DNA of 64,000 bases, taken from Lanius collurio. Lineage: Eukaryota; Chordata; Aves; Passeriformes; Laniidae. Shown here piece by piece: positions 37,501 to 49,745 of the stretch. Below the pieces are notes generated by a model. That model was not told where the DNA came from, did no database searches, and worked only from the letters and a program-made list of their open reading frames with translations. Numbering within the stretch: the first letter of the stretch is position 1; every line of letters begins with the position of its first letter. The translations under genes and the position numbers were made by a program. The stretch lies in assembly GCA_020086605.1 (NCBI GenBank), contig JACBWW010000004.1, positions 24,192,255 through 24,256,254 on the forward strand. The letters run 5' to 3'.

Positions 37501-38829
37501 TTTTCAATTGCTTATTTTCTGCAGAAACCCCTTATCTAGCACCATGGTTTGCTTCCTTGGAACCAAGATGCTTTGAGTTGTCTCTGTAGATCCACTTCTA
37601 GAAAAATCAGTGGGATCCACTTCCTCAGCACCTGGCCTGTGGTTTCTGTAGACAAATTTAGAGTTGCACTGTGACATTTTAGATATGCTAGAAATCAAGG
37701 GTAAGGGCAGGATGTGTTTATTTTCGCCAATATCTTAATTTTCTCTTCTTTCTAACAGCACATTAAATGCAAATACAATGTTGATTACATTATGAAGAAA
37801 AACTTATTGCACTGTGATGTTTTTAAACCAAGAATTAATTATCCCAAAGGCACAAGCAATACTGATATGAGCATCAGTTTTTCTATCAGTGTTTCTCTTC
37901 TAGGATGTTGCACAATTTAAACACAGTGAATTTCTTTCATTCTTTTCATTTGAAAATGAAAAACATCTACTTGATAAAGAAACATCTACTAGCTGAAAAT
38001 ATATAGCGACTTGCATGAATATGTGTGAACATATATGGGGGCTTTGTGTGTATAATCATCATCTGTGCTGGTTAAACCACGATATTAAATCTGATCATCA
38101 AGTTAAGCAGTAGTTAAAGTTACTTACTTCTGCATTTGCTTATACCAGTCAAGCTACTAACAAAACAATAATGCTGTGAAAAAGTATTCTATGTCAACAG
38201 CTGATTTCTCTACATCATGGTTCCTAGAATGGTCAGAAAAGGATTTAAGCAATATAGAGTTTTCAGGGCTGTTGCAGTTTTAGAAGCAGTATAATCATTC
38301 ACAAATCTAGGTGGACTTCAAATGCTGCAATAATATTAGGAAAACTAGTTTGCTCAGCCCAAGTCACAAGCAGGATCACTAATTCAGTTGTTCTGTCCTT
38401 ACTGCTCCCTGCGGAAAGGCTAAGTAATTGCTAATGATTTTCTAGGAGCTAAGTTCACTTGAAATTGCTCTGTACATTTCTAAAAATAAAGCAGTCTGAA
38501 AGACATTATTACTGAGTACTTTAACCTTTAAAAGTTAAAAACATCATAAGACACTGAAAAGTGAGAGAAATCATCTCACCTCATAGCCTCTTTGTTCCTC
38601 TCTTTCTGGAGAGGATAGGGGAAAGAGAAGTGGCTTAACTGGAGAGTAATTTTTGGCTGATTCTAAACACCATTCAATTAGTGACTAATGAGGGGCATGA
38701 GAGGGTTGAGAAAACAGTTTTGACATAAGCGTTTGTGTATTAAAAAGAGAGCTCCTTGGTTACAGTGTTGCTCAATATGTTCATGTGGGTGTGGTATCTA
38801 ACCCTGTAGATATTTCTGTATGCGCTCCT
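34577..38829. other. Unique AT-rich non-coding stretch
   Basis: No supported gene or retroelement. At 38065-38084 a string like GGTTAAACCACGATA recalls the 3' end of an avian LTR but is too short to call. Confidence 0.6.
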
Positions 38830-39117
38830 CCTGACTTTTCAGAGTGGGAGAGAGATCGGGATCACTTTGTTGCTGTACTGTGTGATATCAGTTTATGACA
38901 TAATAACAGCAAGGGTGATGACAGTCATTTGGGATGTGCATTCAGTGTTTTCTTCCTGTCCTGGCTTTGGGTGCTACCTCTGGGAATTACTTTATAATCT
39001 TCCCAGCCTGTGGGGGAAGCAGGGGAGGATGGTTTTTCCAAATGTTTCACCCTCTTCTTCTCCTTAAGGCCTCCTACAATGGGGAATTTTTAATTCCCTC
39101 TGGATGTTAAGGAAAGC
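38830..39117 (+). mobile_element. Possible 5' internal leader of the ERV relic
   Basis: Composition and open-frame texture change here and continue into the gag-like relic. A frame at 38867-39067 and its continuation after one stop are rich in W, C, L and S. I read it as probably the leader/pre-gag part of the same provirus, because it is contiguous with it, not because a domain is recognised. No primer binding site or 5' LTR can be located. Confidence 0.35.
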
Positions 39118-39870
39118 ATGTTCTTGTTGCTGTGTCTGCCAGGTTTCCTCAGCAGAGTCTATAACATGTTCAGAGTCAGGACAGAGATTTTTAGGAAGTT
39201 GTCCAGATACCTGCCCCAGGGTAGTCATGATGTGCATGGGATATGGAAGAAAATGGGCCAGATTTTAAAGGAGTATTCTGCTCTAAAGGCTTGTACGATC
39301 ATCCCTGAACAAATACAGGGCCCTTATAAAGTGGTAAAATATTTGAAAGAAAATCTCTGTAGAAGTTTCAGGGCGGTGCAAGGTTATGCAACATGCTGAG
39401 CACTGCTTATCAGACACCGCTCCTCACAAGCCAGCGCCCTCAGGGGGAGGAGGAGGAAAGCAGATCAGGGCACTGCGGCCGCTCAAACTGCGGCTGAACC
39501 AGAGGAACTACCCGTACCAGTAGCAGTCATCCCTATAGAGAAGAGGAAATCCAAGACTAAACCAGTTCATGCAGTGAGTGATGAAGAGGAAGCAGGACCC
39601 TCACAACCAGAGGAAGAGTCAGGGACAGAGATAATCAAGCGATCCGTATCCCTGGGGAAGCTGTGAGATGTGCAAAAAGATTTCAGCCAGCAGCCAGGTG
39701 AGCCCCTGCTGACCGGGCTGCTCCAGTGCTGCGATGTCACTGCCAGTGGTGTGACACTAGATGGGAATGAAGCCAAGTAATTTGGATCCCTGTCCCAGCA
39801 TGCAGGCATTGACTGAGGGACTGAGAAAAGACCAAAAACTCCCAGCTCATTCAAGTATCCTGGTAAATAA
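39118..39870 (+). pseudogene. Endogenous retrovirus gag remnant (avian ERVL-like)
   Basis: One plus-strand frame runs from 39118 to a terminal TAA at 39868-39870 without a frameshift, but carries in-frame stops at 39397, 39664, 39778 and 39814. The first part (to 39396) is a basic, helix-forming segment. The middle (about 39400-39660) is rich in P, A, E and K, with an acidic EEEAGPSQPEEES-like stretch, as in Gag linkers. The last part (39667-39865) resembles a conserved Gag block seen in many avian ERVs. There is no protease, reverse transcriptase or zinc-knuckle region downstream and no flanking LTR within 1 kb. It is a dead, truncated fossil. Assignment to gag rests on resemblance; the exact family is uncertain. 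Confidence 0.65.
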
Positions 39871-41392
39871 AGATGAGTCTTGTGTGATGTCTCTGCAGTT
39901 TTATGCCACTTAATGTGTCATTTTAAAATAAATATCTGCCTTGTAGATCTGCAGCCTGGGATTCACTTTTGTTCATAGTATTAATATTAGTATATAGTAA
40001 CCTCTGTATGATTGAAACACTTTTGAGCCTTTCAGTGGCCAAGAAAAGATGTACTAAGGATTTTATTTATCAAACAGCAGGGAATATAAAAAAATATTTA
40101 TAAAAAACTACTCACTTCTCAAAGCCATTTAATATAGAAAACATGGAGTGTGTGTATATGATGTGTTTCATTTAGCAAATATTTTGAGAAAAAATATTGA
40201 TAGTTTACTGTCATTCATCGAGTATAAACCAAGATTTCATGCAGTAGATTGTTTATTAGACAATTTTTTGTGAGTTTTCAGACTCTGATCTTGTAGCGAC
40301 AGCCTTCCTGATCTACAAGCAAGTGTTAAGAGACATCAGAATCATTTCTTTAAGTATCCATTACTGTCACTGTCTGGTCATATCAGTAGTGCTTGGCAGC
40401 ATGTTCCTTTAGTGTCAAAACCATAATTTTCCCCCAATATTTTTTCAAGGTACATAATTTTTACATTGAAATTATATTATTTTTATGTGCTCTAGTAGCA
40501 TTGGAATTATTCCAGATATAGCAGCTGCAGAATATAGCTGTTTGGAAATAACACTTCACTGTTCTAAAATAAGAAAAATAGCATAACTTTCTGAGATGTA
40601 GTGATCATCAATGGTACTAATAGACACAAACAAAAGGAAAATTGATCAATATTAACAAGCAACATCTATGACTGTATCTACAACAACTGCCTTAGGAACA
40701 AATAGCAGTGAGAATTTCACATTAAAATTTTCTCAAAGGGATGCTCAGAGCTTTAAGTAGTGGATTATACAAAAAAATAATAGTACAGTGATTTGCCATT
40801 CTTTACTAGAAGCAGATAACTGTCCATTTTCGCACATAGCTTGTAGTCTTTGATTTATTTCTTCATTATTTCTTTTTTAAGGAAGAAATTAATACATTGT
40901 AGTGCTTTAAACTGTACTTAACCAAGTGAAACAAACTGAGCTGGTGTTCATGGAAATACCCATCAATAATTTATTGCTTCAATATCTAAGCTATATTACC
41001 AAAGAAGAGATTGTTCTCTTGTCCGCAGATTTGCTGGGAAGTATAAGATATCTCTTTTTTTTTCCCTTTTTTCCTTTTTTTTTTTTTCTTTTCTTCCTTT
41101 TTGTTTTGTCTTTTTTTTTTTTTTTTTTAATATCAGTGAATGCATTCTGGTCTAATTTTCTTACCAATGCCAGTATCAAACAAAGCTAGTTCTCTCCAGT
41201 TTTAAGGTATCGTAGGAAAACTTAGGATATCTCTTAGTCACTGCTTCACAAATTAGAGAATATATGCCCTTATGGCATTTATCTTGAGGCAGAAAATAGT
41301 CATGAAGCACTGGTGGAAGTGACACAGAGAGCTACTTCTACATTATGTTTCCTATTTGTATTTTATGACCTCACCTAATTTTCTTCCTTGCC
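39871..41392. other. Unique AT-rich non-coding stretch with T-rich tract
   Basis: Nothing gene-like. The T-rich tract at 41052-41128 is the main feature. Confidence 0.6.
41052..41128 (+). repeat. T-rich pyrimidine tract
   Basis: About 77 bases of almost only T and C with two G. The K-rich and F-rich frames across it are composition artefacts. Confidence 0.9.
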
Positions 41393-41792
41393 AGTTAGGC
41401 CCGCTCAGCTTCGAGAAGAGCTGACTGCCATGACATCTCATTGATGCGAATAAATATCTAAAGGGTGGGTGCCAAGAAGATGGAGGCAGACCCTGCTCAG
41501 TGATGTCAGCCACTAGGACATTAGTCAAAAGGCAGAAATTGCTGCCCATGAAGTTCCACCTGAAGGTGAGAAAGAGCTTCTTCACAGTGCAAGTGACCAA
41601 GCACTGGAACAGATTGTCCAGAGAGGTTGTGGGGTCTCCCTCACTGGAGATATTCAGCAACTGTGCAACCATAATGCTGTGCCATGTGCTCTATGTGCAT
41701 GTGCAATGATCCTGCCTGTGCAGGGAGGTTGGGCCAGTGACCGTCTGCAGTCCTTTCCAACCTGGCCATTCCATGATTCTGTGATTCTGTGA
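41393..41792 (+). mobile_element. CR1 LINE 3' fragment (plus)
   Basis: About 400 bases of CR1 3' end. The segment begins near GCTCAGCTTCGAGAAGAGCT and passes ATATCTAAAGGGTGGGTGCC. The RT C-terminal signature around 41550-41660 reads like FHLKVRKSFFTVQVTKHWNRL. The 3' UTR (GGGAGGTTGGGCCAGTGACC) then leads to the tail CCATGATTCTGTGATTCTGT. It is 5'-truncated but one of the better preserved CR1 copies in the window. Stops and small indels make it inactive. Confidence 0.93.
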
Positions 41793-41923
41793 ATAGTGAA
41801 AATGTGGAAGTATCTTACAGAATGAATATTAAGATATCACTATCAGTCCTATGGAGAATGACAGCTGCACTGGGTTATGTCTGTGTTAAGAACTGAATAT
41901 AAGTGCAGACATCAAAGGTTTTT

Positions 41924-41967
41924 ACAACTCAGCTACTCTAGTTTTACAATTCAACTACTCTAGTTTT
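41924..41967. repeat. 22-bp imperfect tandem duplication
   Basis: ACAACTCAGCTACTCTAGTT-type unit repeated once (41924-41945 and 41946-41967), 20 of 22 identical. Confidence 0.8.
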
Positions 41968-43116
41968 TTATAATGTGTCTACAACAATGATGAAAAAATT
42001 ACTTGATGTGTGATAGAGCATATTCTTATGAATAGCTTTTCATGATACTAATTTACTAATTTGACAGGCTCCATAGTACATTACAGGCCTTGTTTTAATC
42101 ATGTCATGAAGTCAGCCTATTCACTCCTAGAGACCTTATACTTGATGTATTCTTGTATGAATTAAACCAGGGATTTCTGTAGGCAGGAGTAGAATAGTAG
42201 GTTCTTTTTTAAGTCTGCAATGGAATCCATGAATTCCATGTCATATTTGTCATATTTGTAGCATCTTGAAATAGATAGAATGGAACAATAATTAATTACA
42301 TTGTTTTATTTACCTTGAATGCAAACTTGGCTAGTGCTGAGAATGATGAAAATGCTGACATGACAATCTTGAAAATATAGAATATAAAGTTGTAAAAATG
42401 TAGATGATGGTTTACAGTTCTTCGCACATTTACAAAAAAAACTGAGATAAAAGAAATCCAGTTTATATTTTAAATAGTTTTTTAAAAATTCCAGCAATAA
42501 TATATGTATCTTTTCTTCTTGAGTAACGGTAAAATTCACTGTAGTAGAGAATATTAACAGTATTGTGTTTAGCTTTTACCTAAATCCTCATTTGCAGCCA
42601 AGATTTAGGGAGAATATCTTTTGAATAACAATGATCTTATGGAGTGAGAGAGCAGAAATGTCATGAAGGGGAGATATTTGCCTCAGCCCAGTGGTAATAT
42701 TGAAGGGACTTGCTATATGAACCACAAAGGAAAACCATACCCCTGCTTTGGTTATGTGGGTTAGATGAAGAAAAATTTTGAAGAACAATGTACTTTCAAA
42801 AATATTTCCTTTTAAAAATCATAATATTGCTGCATAACATGCAGGGTGTTTCTTCATTTGTCACTGTTCTTTAAGTATCTGATCTGTGCTTCAACTGCTA
42901 TTTACAAAGAACTTGTATATATCGGATATAACCAGCAGAAACTATATTAGATAGAGTAGGGTTGAGACAGAGTGGTTTGTATTATAGTCTCAAATGTTTA
43001 GCCATTGTTTCAAGCAAAAGATGATTTTTCATTTTTTCTCTCTTTAATAACATATTCATAAGGTGAGAATACGACTTCAGCCACATAAGGCCCCAGTATG
43101 TAGTCTTCACGTGGAA

Positions 43117-43130
43117 CCACGAGGGGGTGA
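43117..43130 (+). promoter_or_regulatory. Weak CTCF-like motif
   Basis: CCACGAGGGGGTGA matches the CTCF core at about 11 of 14 positions. It sits in a less AT-rich patch with CpGs. Low confidence. Confidence 0.2.
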
Positions 43131-46100
43131 ATGAAAGTCCTGGAGTTTATACAGCAATGTAGATCGAGACAATATGCTGCAGTGTAGTTGGCATTTTTCT
43201 TGAAGCCACTGCTGCAGTTCTTTCACCTCTAACTGATTTTATTAGCACTCATTTCACCAAAAGGCAAACTCCGTGACAGGTTTCCCCACTGCAATTCTAC
43301 AGACCAGTCAGCATATGTTTATATAGAGTTTTTAAACACGTTACAGAATTCCTATAAGTTAGGGGTTGAACCTTATAGATGCAGCTTCCTTATACAGTTT
43401 TGCCATAATGGCCAAAAAGTTTAAGCCATTAATCATAACATTTCAGTCTCTCATAGTTGTGGAACATATAAAGGAAGTTTGCTTGTTTCACCATTAAATT
43501 CAAACACCAGTCAAAGCGAAAGCTATCTTCAAGCTTACATGCCTGGATAAATAAAAACTAATAGAAGATGATGAATTGTCTGGCATCATGTTCAATAATA
43601 CTTTAATCACCATTCCTAACTATAGCCATGTTTATTGAAATTTAAAAGTTAGTGGACGTGACCTAAATGAAAAAGAAAACATTCTACATGAGGAGAAGCT
43701 TCTGAGTGAAAGCCAATGGCTTATTGTATCCTTTACAATTGCAGAATAGTCTAAAAGCTTCAATGCTGATAATGAATTGAGGATAATACACAGCAGTATG
43801 TGCATTATTAATAGTTACCTATGTATGAATAGAAACTAAGCCATACTTGGCTGAAAGTACACTTCAAGGACAGCTCCTTAATGTTACATCTGAGGAGCAG
43901 GTTTGTGAAAATGAACGTGACATTTATTATTCATTTCAGAATTGACAATAGGGAAAGTCCTGCTCCTTTTAAGTATGTTTACCCTTGTGTAATGGTAGTT
44001 CAGATCCTTTAAAATCTCAAAGACTGTCCTTGTGACCAAAAGTGCTCAGACAGCAAGCCACTCTAAAAATTTCAGTTACATCAGCTGTGGAAGTTATCTG
44101 TAAGTTCTTGTACTCTAAGAAATCACCTTAGGATGTCAAAGGAATGAGATCTTTTGCCTAGTTCACCATATTCACAAGTTATTTGGGAACAGTAAAGTGA
44201 TTTTTTTCTGCTTCTATCAAATCATTCAGACTAATCACTTTTAAATTGAAAGGTTGCACTGATAATACTTAATGACTGACAAAATGACAGATATAATATT
44301 AAATAGAAAGGAAAGACCACTGCTTCCCAGTGGTGCAGATATTTTGTGGTAGACTCATTTGATTAAATGTACTTACTATGTAAACTTCCACCTCTAATTT
44401 AGTTTCATATTTCCTGTCAAAGGTGTTGTCCATGCTATCCTAAAGCAGCTCTTGAAAATTCACATTTCTCTGGTGAAAACAGCAAGAGATTAGAATAAAA
44501 CTCTGAACCCCAAGACTTGTTCAGAAAGCGCCAAACTGCATTAGCAAAATTTTCTACCATCCTCTTGGGCCAGATACACTGGAGGTTACTGATACACATT
44601 GCTACACTTCAGTTCAAACGCATTACACTAAAAACACTTTAAACTCATACTGTCTAAAACAATGCCTTTCACTGAATACTTTCATTTTTAATTTTAATAA
44701 AATGGTTTGTATTTTACTGAAAACTTCCTTACTGCTGTTATAAGTTTAATTGGCGATAGTATCAATGCCCTTTCACCACCTATTAAAGCATTAAAGAAGT
44801 TTACTTTGATTCAGGAGTTGCTATAGATCAGTAAAGTGTTTCTTTGGGAAACAGAGAACCACAAAATCTCAACATCATTTTCCTTTTTCTTTTCCTTAAG
44901 TGTCCAGTGCACATTATTTACCTACACAACACCCTTGTTAATGAAAACTGACTGTAGGTCTAACAGACCAATCATCAGTAAAAGTTTTCCAAATTCAGAG
45001 ACTTCTCATAGGTCTTGAATTTCTGCAGTCACTGGTATTAGGCTCTTGTATGGTTGTTTCTTCAAAATATGAGCCAAATACAGGATAATAAATTGCATTT
45101 AGTGGCTCAATTGCCATTAATAGGACTCAGGAGGAGCCTCGTGTCAGCTCTTACACAGCTGCTTGCCTATCAGCTAACCCCTGTTCTCAAAAGCTGGTGA
45201 AATCTCTGGCTGCAAAGAGGCAAATCTCTGCAGACGTGATAAAAAATCAGTAATGACTGGATGAGCACCACACATCTCCAGCACCCACAGCTTTGACCCC
45301 TGTTATTTTTCTGGATTGATTTAATTCTTCCACTCTTCTAGGTAAGAAATTTGGTATTTTAACAATTTTAAAGATATATATATATATATGTATGTTAATT
45401 ATGGGAGAGATGAAACCAATAACAGCTACTAGCAGGGAAAAAAAGAAGTCTAGAAAAAAGGTAATAAAAAATTTGAGTATGTGTTGAAGATGAGTGCTGA
45501 AAAGGACAAGGAAAAAATTGTGTCTAAGTATGATGAAGCAAGAATGAGAAGGAAAGAATGAAAAGAAATTTTAATGAACCACACATAGCACAGAAACAAT
45601 AGGAGAGAACAGAAATGCACAAAAATGTAAAAGAAGGTCAGAGATTAGAAAATTTTAATTTCTAATTCAGTTGTCACAAGAAATTGTAGATGCTAAAAGT
45701 TTAAAAGAGTCAAAAAAGCCAAAGGTTGAATTCATGGAAGAAAAAATAATTTTAAGGACTACTAGATACAAAGGATTAATTCCTGGCTTTTGAATGTCTG
45801 AGCTGTAAAATGCTGGAGAAATGCAGGAGAATTTCCTGGGGAGCTGCTACTTGCAATTACTATATTCTTACCCTTTCTCCATGCTCTCCAGGCTGTGCAC
45901 TAAGCAAGTAAGCAATGAAACCACTGCCATCATTCCAGAAAATTCATCAATCCTGAAGATAACAGAAATAGCTGAATATTCTTAACAGTACTGGAGTTCA
46001 GCTGATAATCAACCACAAAAATGGAACACAATTACAACATATTTTGATCACTAAGATGCAAAAAATCTTACAGAGAATCAGCTTATAGATTTTGTCACAA

Positions 46101-49100
46101 GTTCTGTAATGCAAATGATTTAAACATTTCATGTGAAGATTTTTCAATATTTCCATTTAAAACTCTTGATTTAACAAAATCTAAATCTTTCAGGTGGAAA
46201 TAACTGATTTTGTGAACATTTCTTGTACATTTATCCAAATTATTCAGTTTAGCAAGTTTGAAATCTATTTCAACTATATAGTTCGACATTTATTATGTCA
46301 TTTTTACAAGAAATAAGAGTGTTTGGAATTCATAGAGAGAAGTAGAATTAATGTGAAGCAGAGAAGCAACAAAACCCTCAATAATAATAACCCATCACCC
46401 TCACTCCTGGCATTAGTCTAGCATCTGACCTGACATTATATTCACTAGCAGTCAACACATAGATCAAACTATCAGGTTTTGCAAGATAGCAAATTACAAA
46501 CTCTGTCTGGTTGCATCTTGAGATTTTATTTTACTATTACTTAATATATGGAATTTTTTTTCCATAGGATAGTTCTGCTTCTGTTTCTTGGACAGGGCAG
46601 AAGAGAATTTTATCTGCATGCCTGTTCAGTCTACAGTGGGGCTACATGGAGAAGAACAATTCTTGGGGGAAAAAAAAGCAGAAAAATACTTAGGGCATAT
46701 TGATATCCCAAATCAAGGAAGCAACTGCAGCTCTGGAAATCTCAGAAGCCAGTGTCTTATTTTGAAGTCAAGCCCAACCATCTATCATTCCATAATTACC
46801 ATGGACATAAGAAGATAAAAGCTTCAGTTCTTATGCAAGCCTAAATTCTTATTGGATAGAACTAAGGAGAATATTATGCAGTATTTGAATATTGGAAAAT
46901 TTGAGCCCATACTTTTTTATATTTACTTTTCAGCAGTGCAGAGCTTCATAAGTTATCTTTTAAGAGGAACACATCATTTTAGCTCATACTTAATTCTCTT
47001 ATCATGAAATTCATATCTCCTTGAAAAGGAACACAGTAATGCAAAGATCTGCCTGAAATATGTTATGGACCATGTTTTATGCAATGTCACCTCTGATGGT
47101 AAATAAGATGTTTACACAACATTCTGCAAACGACTCATGCATAAAATAAAAGAAGTCATTGGGAAAATGGAAAAACAAATCCACTGAGATTCCCATAATT
47201 AAACAGAAGAGGGAAGTAGAGGGCCAATGTCAGTATGGTTCCAGACATTAGACTTCATTAGGGCTGTTTTCAGATTACATCAATGAGTCAAAATATCTGT
47301 AAGTTAATGGCATTTTCTGTGTAGCAAAGGTTGCATCCAAATAAGACTGAGGTGAATTTCAATGAGCTAAGTGACATGAGAGAATGGAAGAAGTGTTTTA
47401 AAAGATCATAGCAGTTTCCCCTGCTCATCCATCAGATATCTGAGAGAACAATCAAGAATAATTTCATGTTTGAAGCAGGGCTATGATGGCCATCAAGAAG
47501 GAAGTGTTAATCTAGACTCTAGGAGAGATATTATCTAGAATATGATGAAGATCTTAAGACAGAAGTTCTAGGGGGTTTATGAAAAACAAACATTTGAGAA
47601 CTCATCACCTCATAGTCAATGCGGAGGAGAAATCGCTTGGTGTCACCGTCCATCACAATCACACAGTGTGCCAGACACTGCATAACTGCATAATCAGTGC
47701 TGGCTCCTTTCTGATCATGTGTTCAGTCTTGAGTATAAGAGGGAAATCAGAGCAGCAAGGGTGAGAACGACAATCACCATGTCAGCATGATGGGCATTAC
47801 ATTAAACTGCCTAATAGTTTTCTAGTTTTGAAAAATGTCTATAAAATATTTACAGACTGCCAATACATGTGGTACTCTGAGTACTGTACACTTACTATGG
47901 AAATAGCATTGAAAGAAAGTCCCTCTTTGAAAATAAGAATGGTTGTTGAAAGCTAATGGTAACACAGTTCTAAGGCCAATTATTTCAGACACCAGACTGT
48001 AGAAACTGCACACAGTAATGTACCTTTGCCTTCTGTTAGGGATGTCCAAGTCACAAAAAATGTTTTCAAAAGGGAAACCAGACAGTAGTTCATTAAAGTG
48101 TTTCAAGGTAATTTTTTTGGCTTCTTGCTAGAAGCCTTGTTTTGTTATTAAAGCCTGCCAAATTGCAAAAATTATTTTTCACAGATATTTTTAGACTCTG
48201 TAACTGCAGTAAGTCTGTTACTTGTCTTCAGTGGCTTTTCCTGGGAGTGAAAATAAAGTTGACATTCCACTTCACTCATGTTCTTCTTCTCAAATGATTA
48301 TACCTAATTTTTGACCCATTGCATGGACAGTACACTTTTTGCACCCTTTTACTGAGCTTCACAGCATGAAAAGATGTAGACTGCAGAAATGTAGCTGTCA
48401 GCCTAATTTGTGAAACAGCAACAGCAGCAGAAAAATAACAAAGCCAGCTAACCCTTTAGTCCAAGGAGCAAAACTACAGCAGCAGCAAATGCAATCCCTG
48501 CTGCGAGGGAACATTTTATTGTGTATTGCTTTCTTCACTCTTTCCTGGAATCAATTTTTTATACAGTGGGGTTATTCCTTTTTCAAAGAAAATAAAGTCA
48601 ATAGAACTGAACCAGCAGCCTAAAAATAGTCTATTAGGTTTCCTTAAAAATTCTTCTCACTTCTTCATATCCATACTTACTTTTTAATTTAATGTGCAGG
48701 TTTTGAAATTTCTGCCTTGAGTTCTCCCTGCTTCTCTGGAAATTGCCCTTTTGATTTTTGGATCACAGTCACTCCTAGTGAAGTTCCAATGTAAGTACAA
48801 AAGCAAGGGAGGGAATATTAAATTCCACTGTCCTGTGATTGAACAGACCAATCAATCTCCCATTCTTTAACATGGAATATAAAAGACAAACCAATTTTGA
48901 TAATTCACTGGGAATTTTTGTGATACTGAATCAAGTCAATATCTTGCCTTCTATTCCTTGTATACTGATAATACGTACAACACCTATATGCATATACCCA
49001 TAAGCTTTTGAAGCAGAAAGCATTTGAGCTGAAATATGAGTTAACTGGGTCATAACTTGTTTCCAGAGACTTCTTTGAGGCCCTTTATAGGATCTTCATT

Positions 49101-49430
49101 TTACATCTTTGAAAGGGACAGCAGTTACTCTAACAGTAATGTTTAATATGAGAACTAATGTATTTTCCCAATTTATAAAACACATGATAACAGTACAGTT
49201 CTTGCTATTACTGGTGAAAATTATGCTGCTTTTCTTTCCCATAACTCTGTTTAAACTTTCTACAGCGCCACAGAATTCTTTTTCCAGGAAGCACCAAAAA
49301 AATCGTCATGATATCTCAATATTCTCAAATCTTTTGGAAAAAAAGGTGTGAGAGGTCCCAACCAATCTTATCTCAGGGAAACTAGGCAGACAGGAGTCCA
49401 GGAGTGCCCCAGTTCTTCTGCCACAGCACA

Positions 49431-49745
49431 TCATAGAATCATGGGATCACAGACTGGACTGGGTTGGAAGGAACCTTAAAGATCATCTTGTTGTAGCCCC
49501 ACTGCTGTGAGCAGGGACACCTTCCACTAGAATGGGTTGCTCAAAGCCTTATCCATCCTGTTCTTTAACACCTGCAGGGACTGGAGACCCACAGCTTCTC
49601 TGGGCAAGTTGTGCCAGTATCTCACTGCCCTTGTAGTAAAGAATATCTCCTTACAGCATTTGTTTGATTTCAGGGTATGAACAACACAGGCACCTGCATC
49701 ATGGAAGGCACAATTTCTGCTCTGGAGAATGGTGTCCATCTACAC
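49431..49745 (-). mobile_element. CR1 LINE 3' fragment (minus)
   Basis: The left end is the reverse-complement CR1 terminus (TCATAGAATCATGGGATCAC, then GGGTTGGAAGGAACCTTAAA). On the minus strand 49527-49739 stays open and reads as the RT C-terminus with the CR1 signature (KEIFFTTRAVRYWHNLPREA, then a SLQVLKNRMDKAL tail). It is the best preserved coding piece of a LINE in this window, though only about 70 residues of the enzyme remain and no catalytic domain is present. Confidence 0.93.

Larger units (their letters stand above)
41793..49430. other. Long unique AT-rich non-coding stretch
   Basis: About 7.6 kb without a supported gene. Items seen are a 22-bp tandem repeat at 41924-41967, a CTCF-like string at 43117, a short TA run near 45374-45389 and many chance frames. 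Slightly more complex patches at 45120-45340 and 48400-48560 might be conserved non-coding DNA but cannot be judged without alignment. Confidence 0.6.

Noticed and set aside
38061..38084. Minimal LTR 3' end (GGTTAAACCACGATA)
   Set aside because: Only about 15 bases resemble an avian LTR terminus, with no supporting sequence to the left.
31860..39870. A single provirus bounded by the LTRs at 32 and 34 kb and containing the gag relic
   Set aside because: The LTRs differ in family and strand, the gag relic lies outside them, and 4 kb of unique DNA intervenes.
45121..45342. Possible exon ending CTTCTAG before GTAAGAA
   Set aside because: Contains stops in all useful phases and no clear acceptor; at most an untranslated exon, not supportable from sequence alone.
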